DNA from: Verrucomicrobia bacterium UBA6775
GTDB taxonomy: Bacteria; Verrucomicrobiota; Verrucomicrobiia; Limisphaerales; UBA1096
NCBI GenBank assembly: GCA_002453165.1
Contig: DKGH01000206.1
Coordinates: forward strand, 1-6,875
Direction of reading: 5' to 3'
DNA: 6,875 bases
Translations under genes and position numbers: made by a program
The notes under the pieces: generated by a model
Databases searched by the model: none
What the model was told of the DNA's origin: nothing
Seen by the model: only the letters and a program-made list of their open reading frames with translations
In this document: piece by piece, positions 4,401 to 6,875 of the stretch
Numbering within the stretch: position 1 is the first letter of the stretch
Layout: the number at the start of each line of letters is the position of its first letter

Positions 4401-6875
4401 CAACCTGGCGGCGTCCGAAACGGCGCCAAAGTTCAATCAATTCGGCGGGCTTGTGCCGGGCGGATTCAACCTCAAGTTAACCGCCACGAAGGGTGACATT
4501 TACTATACGACAGACGGCTCCGACCCGCGCGTGCGCTTTGCCAACTCGGTCTCCGGCACTGCCAGCAAATACGACAGGGCCGGCGGCGTCACTCTCACTA
4601 GGGGCGCACAGGTCAAGGCCCGCACCCTGAACGGCGGTAAGTGGAGCGCCCTCACCTCGGCCACGTTTCAGGTGGGCGACAGTGCCGTGCCGATCCGCAT
4701 CACCGAGATCATGTACAACCCGCAGGGCGGTGATGCGTTTGAATTTGTCGAACTGCAAAACGTGGGCGACTCCGAGCTGAACCTCTCCGGCTATTCGCTC
4801 GACGGCATCTCGTTCCGGTTCGCCGAGGGCAGCCCGCCGCTCTCTCCCGGCACGCGACTGCTGCTGGTCAACGATGCCAACGTGGAGGCATTTCGCAGTC
4901 GCTACCCCGGCGTGCGCATTGGCGGCCTGTACGAGGGCAGCCTGTCCAACCGGGGCGAGCGCTTGGCCCTGGTCGACCGCAACGGCGAGACGGTGCTTTC
5001 GGTGGACTACAAGGATCGTGGCGCTTGGCCAAGCGAGGCCGACGGCGACGGCTACTCACTGGTCCTGGCCAACGCGGACGGCGACCCCGACGCCCCGGCC
5101 AACTGGCGCGCCAGCTTGGCCAAGGGCGGTACCCCCGGCAAACCAAACGCGGACACGCCCGAGCCACTGGTGGTCATCAACGAGATGCTCGCGGAAAACG
5201 TCAGCACAGTCAAGAACGGCACTCGGTTCCCCGACTATGTGGAGCTGAAAAACGTGGCCGGCACCGATGTGTATTTACAGAACTGGAGCCTGAGCGACAA
5301 CCCGGCCAAGCCACGCAAGTTCAATATCCCGGCCGGCGTTGTGATCAAAGCGGACGGTTACCTGACCATCTGGCTGGATGACGACCACGAGGCGCCCGGG
5401 CTGCACGCCGGGTTTGCCATGGACAACGACGGCGACACCATCGCCCTGTTCAACCCGGCCGGCGAGCGGGTCGACGTGATCACCTTCGGGATGCAGGTGG
5501 CCGACCACTCCATCGGCCGCAGTGTCAACGGCTGGGTGCTCAACCAGCCCACCCCCGGCAAGGCCAACAAGAATGCCAGCGTGGCCGACCTGAAAAAACT
5601 CCGGCTCAACGAATTCGTCGCGGCCGCCCCGGCTGGCGGGGACGACTGGGTTGAGTTGTACAACATGGACAGCAAACCGGCGACGTTGTTCGGGCTGACG
5701 TGGGAGGTCGGCCTCGGCAGGTTCACCTACCGTCGCCTTTCGTTCATCCCGGCGCAGGGGTACCAACGATTCAGCGCCGACGAACAGCCGGGCGTACGCC
5801 ACCTTGATTTCCGGTTGCCCGCGGCCGGCGGCACGATCCTGCTGCGCGACCGCAACGGGGCGGAGTTGGACGACGTCAGCTACCGCACGCAGGAGGAGGG
5901 CGAATCACGTGGCCGCTACCCGAACGGTAACGGCAGCTGGACGACATTCACCAGCACCATCAGCCCCGGCAAGGCCAACTACAAGCCGCCGACCACCGGC
6001 ATTCGACTGAATGAAATCCTCGCCATCAACGACGCTGCCGTGATCGACCCGATCGGCCGCTCCAGCGACTGGATCGAGATTGAGAACAACTCATCCCGCT
6101 CCTACGACTTGACCGGTATGAGCGTGAGCATCGACCGGATGGCTCCGGGTCAATGGACCTTCCCCGAGGGTACGCGTCTCCGGGCCAAGGGCCGGCTGGT
6201 CATCTGGTGCAACGGCACCCGCGACCCCGCGCTTGGGCCGGTGGATTATCTCAACACCGGCTGGTCACTCGGCGGCACACACGGCTCGGTCTACCTGTTC
6301 AATGCCGAGGAACAGGTCATCGACAGCATCCACTACGGTTTTCAGGTCGCCAACACCTCCATCGGCCGGGACAAAAACGGGGACTGGGAACTCCTGACCA
6401 GCCCCACCCCGGGCAAGGCCAACGCCCTCCCGCGCCTCACCGCCACCGCTTCGAACGTGGTCATCAACGAATGGAGCACCGGCGGCCGGGGCGATGACTG
6501 GATCGAGTTGTACAACCCCAACCCGCTTCCCGTGGACCTCGGCGGCAACCACCTCACCGACGACCTCAGTTCCATCGGCCGCACCAAGTTCGAAATTCCG
6601 CCGCTGAACTTCATCAGCCCCGGAGGCTTCGTGAAATGGATCGCCGACGGTGACCTGTCCAAGGGCGGCGACCACCTGAACTTCAGCCTCGCCGACCTCG
6701 GCGAACAGGTCGCGCTGTACAGCCGCTCCAAGACGTTGATCGAAAAAGTGCAGACCGGCCAAACCGAGCCGGGCGAATCGGAAGGCCGCCTGCCGGACGG
6801 CTCGAGCACGATCGTCGCGTTCACCGACACGCCCACCCCCGGCAGGTCGAACTACAAGCCGATCGAGTCGGTGGT
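1393..6875 (+). CDS. Giant exported multidomain protein with CotH kinase-like domain and six lamin-tail domains (3' partial)
   Basis: This is one open frame of 1827 codons with no stop before the window edge. ATG 1393 is the first start after an in-frame TGA at 1372-1374; no clear Shine-Dalgarno precedes it. Residues 1-17 look like a signal peptide (R4, hydrophobic 5-17, possible cleavage after AFA). Domains by residue: 24-195 jelly-roll/galactose-binding-like (W..IDFDDASW; DDGYVAWLNG at 110-119); 196-290 and 296-390 Ig-like domains of the SbsA/Big_5 kind (VKFSEPM, VWFDEPV); 397-535 LTD1; 545-631 CHB_HEX_C-1; 640-1003 CotH; 1018-1095 CHB_HEX_C-2 with YYTTDGSDPR; 1100-1252 LTD2; 1259-1392 LTD3; 1403-1529 LTD4; 1537-1677 LTD5; 1689-1820 LTD6. 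Most LTDs end in (T/S)PG(K/R/S)xN. The protein is probably secreted or surface-held. LTD and Ig-like modules suggest adhesion or scaffolding, while CotH suggests protein phosphorylation. A type 3 repeat C-terminus like that of the upstream gene may follow. The exact function is not known. Confidence 0.93.
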   Translation, partial: MTNRLFTLALALAAFAAPGRGVDLIKEGAVFKYHKGTKDASSPRSAWTGIDFDDASWSRGKLPFYNNEDVEGGTELSDMKNGYSTVYIRRKFRVADPSLFGAGTLQVKADDGYVAWLNGVEIASLHKPSSTLRYSSRSAKTNREPIKWHETKIHNLGGATEKGWNVLCVMLLNFSKGNSDAYLDVRLSSKEREFVPPEVVSVSPEPGELEKLDSITVKFSEPMSGIEAGDLMVNDYPALSVSEKGNAFTFKLDDLPPGKIDVWWSPTHGIGDQASPPNAFAPKNDPWTYELLDLVPPRLASHLPLEGTVRQFSQAEVWFDEPVQGVDARDLMANGVTAVSVTGIGAGPYLFYFKPILLGQVELTWADDADITDFNRTPNRFDGQAWTVQIDAEHTPGDVVISELSAASVKDYKRVDGDWIELHNRGEKEVNLEGWSLTDDRGDLAKWLFPKVTLDPDKRLVVFATGEDDASNPTRLHTNFKLNPNGEFLALCSTESPRRTVSSVRFREQAPGNSFGLNADDEWVYFETPTPGSKNSTKTVSGRVKPVHFSLPRGFYERKAVYLTLSTETPGATIRYTTNGDTPACCGNGRYETVGKVYTGPIRISRTSIVRAVASKEEMLSSKVKTNTYFYGLSASRKRLPALSLVTDDRHLWGTKGIQKQPNAQRRGITWERPVSAELIRPEDNGGFAVDCGIRIQGGGYVRPRYNPTGQLPFSKYSFRLYFRGDYGTGRLEYPLFGDTPVQSFDRIVLRAGMNDHTSPFIKDEWSRRLGLNTGQVQSRGTFVNLFINGKYKGYYNPTERIDTKFLADWYQTDENYDVMAQFNEVRAGSSSSWRKLISNARRYDLTDPEDFQKLEQQVDMANFADYLLPLIWIANRDWPHNNWRAARHKPDGPFRFYAWDSEHAFQAGTSHNTINNELGSGNNADLAVLFNQLRKGPEFNLLFADRVHNHFYNDGGLTDAAIRETYDELYNTVRGTVSLNKNWGLNWIKNRRRNMMKHLKDANLAASETAPKFNQFGGLVPGGFNLKLTATKGDIYYTTDGSDPRVRFANSVSGTASKYDRAGGVTLTRGAQVKARTLNGGKWSALTSATFQVGDSAVPIRITEIMYNPQGGDAFEFVELQNVGDSELNLSGYSLDGISFRFAEGSPPLSPGTRLLLVNDANVEAFRSRYPGVRIGGLYEGSLSNRGERLALVDRNGETVLSVDYKDRGAWPSEADGDGYSLVLANADGDPDAPANWRASLAKGGTPGKPNADTPEPLVVINEMLAENVSTVKNGTRFPDYVELKNVAGTDVYLQNWSLSDNPAKPRKFNIPAGVVIKADGYLTIWLDDDHEAPGLHAGFAMDNDGDTIALFNPAGERVDVITFGMQVADHSIGRSVNGWVLNQPTPGKANKNASVADLKKLRLNEFVAAAPAGGDDWVELYNMDSKPATLFGLTWEVGLGRFTYRRLSFIPAQGYQRFSADEQPGVRHLDFRLPAAGGTILLRDRNGAELDDVSYRTQEEGESRGRYPNGNGSWTTFTSTISPGKANYKPPTTGIRLNEILAINDAAVIDPIGRSSDWIEIENNSSRSYDLTGMSVSIDRMAPGQWTFPEGTRLRAKGRLVIWCNGTRDPALGPVDYLNTGWSLGGTHGSVYLFNAEEQVIDSIHYGFQVANTSIGRDKNGDWELLTSPTPGKANALPRLTATASNVVINEWSTGGRGDDWIELYNPNPLPVDLGGNHLTDDLSSIGRTKFEIPPLNFISPGGFVKWIADGDLSKGGDHLNFSLADLGEQVALYSRSKTLIEKVQTGQTEPGESEGRLPDGSSTIVAFTDTPTPGRSNYKPIESV
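2462..2475. repeat. Iterated palindrome, 12 of 14 bases
   Basis: TGCTTGGCCAAGTG has the full 10-bp core (2464-2473). It lies in the second Ig-like domain and is read CTT GGC CAA (Leu-Gly-Gln). A half copy, CGCTTGGCCA, is at 2284-2293 in another phase, and a right half, GGCCAAGCG, is at 2539-2547. Confidence 0.65.
2581..2997 (+). other. LTD1, isolated lamin-tail domain before the CotH module
   Basis: Residues 397-535 form a single lamin-tail domain set apart from the later array. It opens with VVISELSA, continues with GDWIELHN and LEGWSLTDD, and closes with ETPTPGSKN. It is followed directly by the first CHB_HEX_C domain (residues 545-631) and the CotH domain, the usual LTD-CHB_HEX_C-CotH order in verrucomicrobial exported proteins. 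Its diverged sequence suggests it is older than the A-B-A-B array downstream. Confidence 0.82.
3310..4401 (+). other. CotH kinase-like domain within the giant protein
   Basis: Residues 640-1003 follow the order of motifs seen in CotH-family proteins. LPALSLVTDD opens the domain, then GIRIQGGG (693-700) and KYSFRLYFRGDYG (716-728). These are followed by FDRIVLRAGMND (745-756), the strand-turn FINGKYKGYYNPTERID (787-803), NRDWPHNNWRAAR (876-888) and FYAWDSEHAF (897-906). In spore-coat CotH of Bacillus the fold is an atypical, kinase-related one that phosphorylates other coat proteins. By analogy D878, N883 and D901 are candidates for the metal and catalytic acidic/amide residues; this assignment is inference. 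All expected motif blocks are present with no visible truncation, so the domain may be active. The flanking CHB_HEX_C domains are the usual partners of CotH in verrucomicrobial proteins. Substrate and cellular target are unknown. Confidence 0.85.
5022..5035. repeat. Iterated palindrome CGCTTGGCCAAGCG, perfect copy
   Basis: This perfect copy lies in LTD2 and is read GCT TGG CCA AGC (Ala-Trp-Pro-Ser), the third possible phase. The Trp-Pro pair matches a conserved LTD position, also present as WP in the LTD of the first gene. A left half, CGCTTGGCC, lies upstream at 4960-4968. Confidence 0.75.
5113..5126. repeat. Iterated palindrome, 12 of 14 bases
   Basis: AGCTTGGCCAAGGG keeps the full 10-bp core (5115-5124), 91 bp after the perfect copy at 5022. 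It is read AGC TTG GCC AAG (Ser-Leu-Ala-Lys) just before the GGTPGKPN turn that ends LTD2. Confidence 0.65.

Larger units (their letters stand above)
4690..6852 (+). repeat. Tandem array of five lamin-tail domains (LTD2 to LTD6)
   Basis: Five diverged LTDs follow each other at roughly 130-155 residues each: 4690-5148, 5167-5568, 5599-5979, 6001-6423 and 6457-6852. Each starts with a strand of the type (V/I/L)xINE or RxNE/TE, followed by a (D)(W/Y/F)(V/I)EL(Y/K/Q)N strand, and ends with a turn (T/S)PG(K/R)xN. LTD3 and LTD5 share NE(M/I)LAxN near the start and SIGRxxNGxW near the end. LTD4 and LTD6 share GDDW(V/I)ELYN near the start and GESxGRxPxG plus NYKP at the end. The LTD is an immunoglobulin-like beta-sandwich first known from nuclear lamins; in bacteria it is common in large exported proteins and often sits with CotH. 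The array probably continues past the window. Confidence 0.85.

Noticed and set aside
3901..4440. 179-codon open frame on the minus strand
   Set aside because: It is antisense to the well-conserved CotH region, has no recognisable domain, and is explained by high GC content and the codon usage of the real gene.
5275..5802. 175-codon minus-strand open frame and similar ones at 6265-6762 and 395-901
   Set aside because: They lie opposite coding lamin-tail or type 3 repeat domains and show no family motif or ribosome binding site.
4690..6852. Possible CRISPR or nucleotide tandem repeat in the LTD array
   Set aside because: Similarity is at protein domain level with about 400-bp units and diverged bases; there are no short regular repeats with unique spacers.
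5520..6860. Recurring CCCACCCCCGGCAAGGCCAAC-like strings as a DNA element
   Set aside because: They always fall in one phase at the ends of lamin-tail domains and encode the conserved TPGKAN turn, so protein homology explains them.

Overview
The window is a GC-rich (about 60%) bacterial segment with all genes on the + strand. It carries the end of one exported modular protein, a small intact DUF6941-type gene, and the first 1827 codons of a very large exported protein. The mix of lamin-tail domains (LTD), a CotH-type kinase-like domain, chitobiase C-terminal-like (CHB_HEX_C) domains, thrombospondin type 3-like DxDGDG repeats and DUF6941 is typical of Verrucomicrobiota, less often Planctomycetota. 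I infer a verrucomicrobial, probably environmental, genome. No rRNA or tRNA gene is present to confirm this.

Layout: 2-829 is the C-terminal part of a secreted LTD protein (5' end outside the window). 830-889 is a short gap holding a GC-rich imperfect hairpin. 890-1318 is a 142-residue cytoplasmic DUF6941-like protein. 1393-6875 is one uninterrupted reading frame that runs off the right edge. In order it encodes a signal peptide, a jelly-roll-like domain, two Ig-like domains, LTD1, CHB_HEX_C-1, a CotH domain, CHB_HEX_C-2 and LTD2 to LTD6. The first and third genes look like paralogues or relatives that flank the small gene. Spacings of 60 and 74 bp on one strand allow co-transcription but do not prove it. 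I see no convincing promoter or T-tailed terminator.

The large proteins are probably surface or extracellular. LTD, Ig-like and CHB_HEX_C modules are usually binding or structural, and CotH is an atypical kinase fold whose target in these bacteria is unknown. The small protein has no export signal, so any link to its neighbours is unproven.

The strongest signal outside the genes is a short palindrome, CGCTTGGCCAAGCG. It has three perfect copies, three near copies and several half copies, lies both between and inside genes, and is read in all three codon phases. It behaves like a highly iterated palindrome maintained at DNA level, comparable in concept to HIP1 of cyanobacteria. A second signal is an A-B-A-B alternation among the last four LTDs, pointing to duplication of a two-domain unit.
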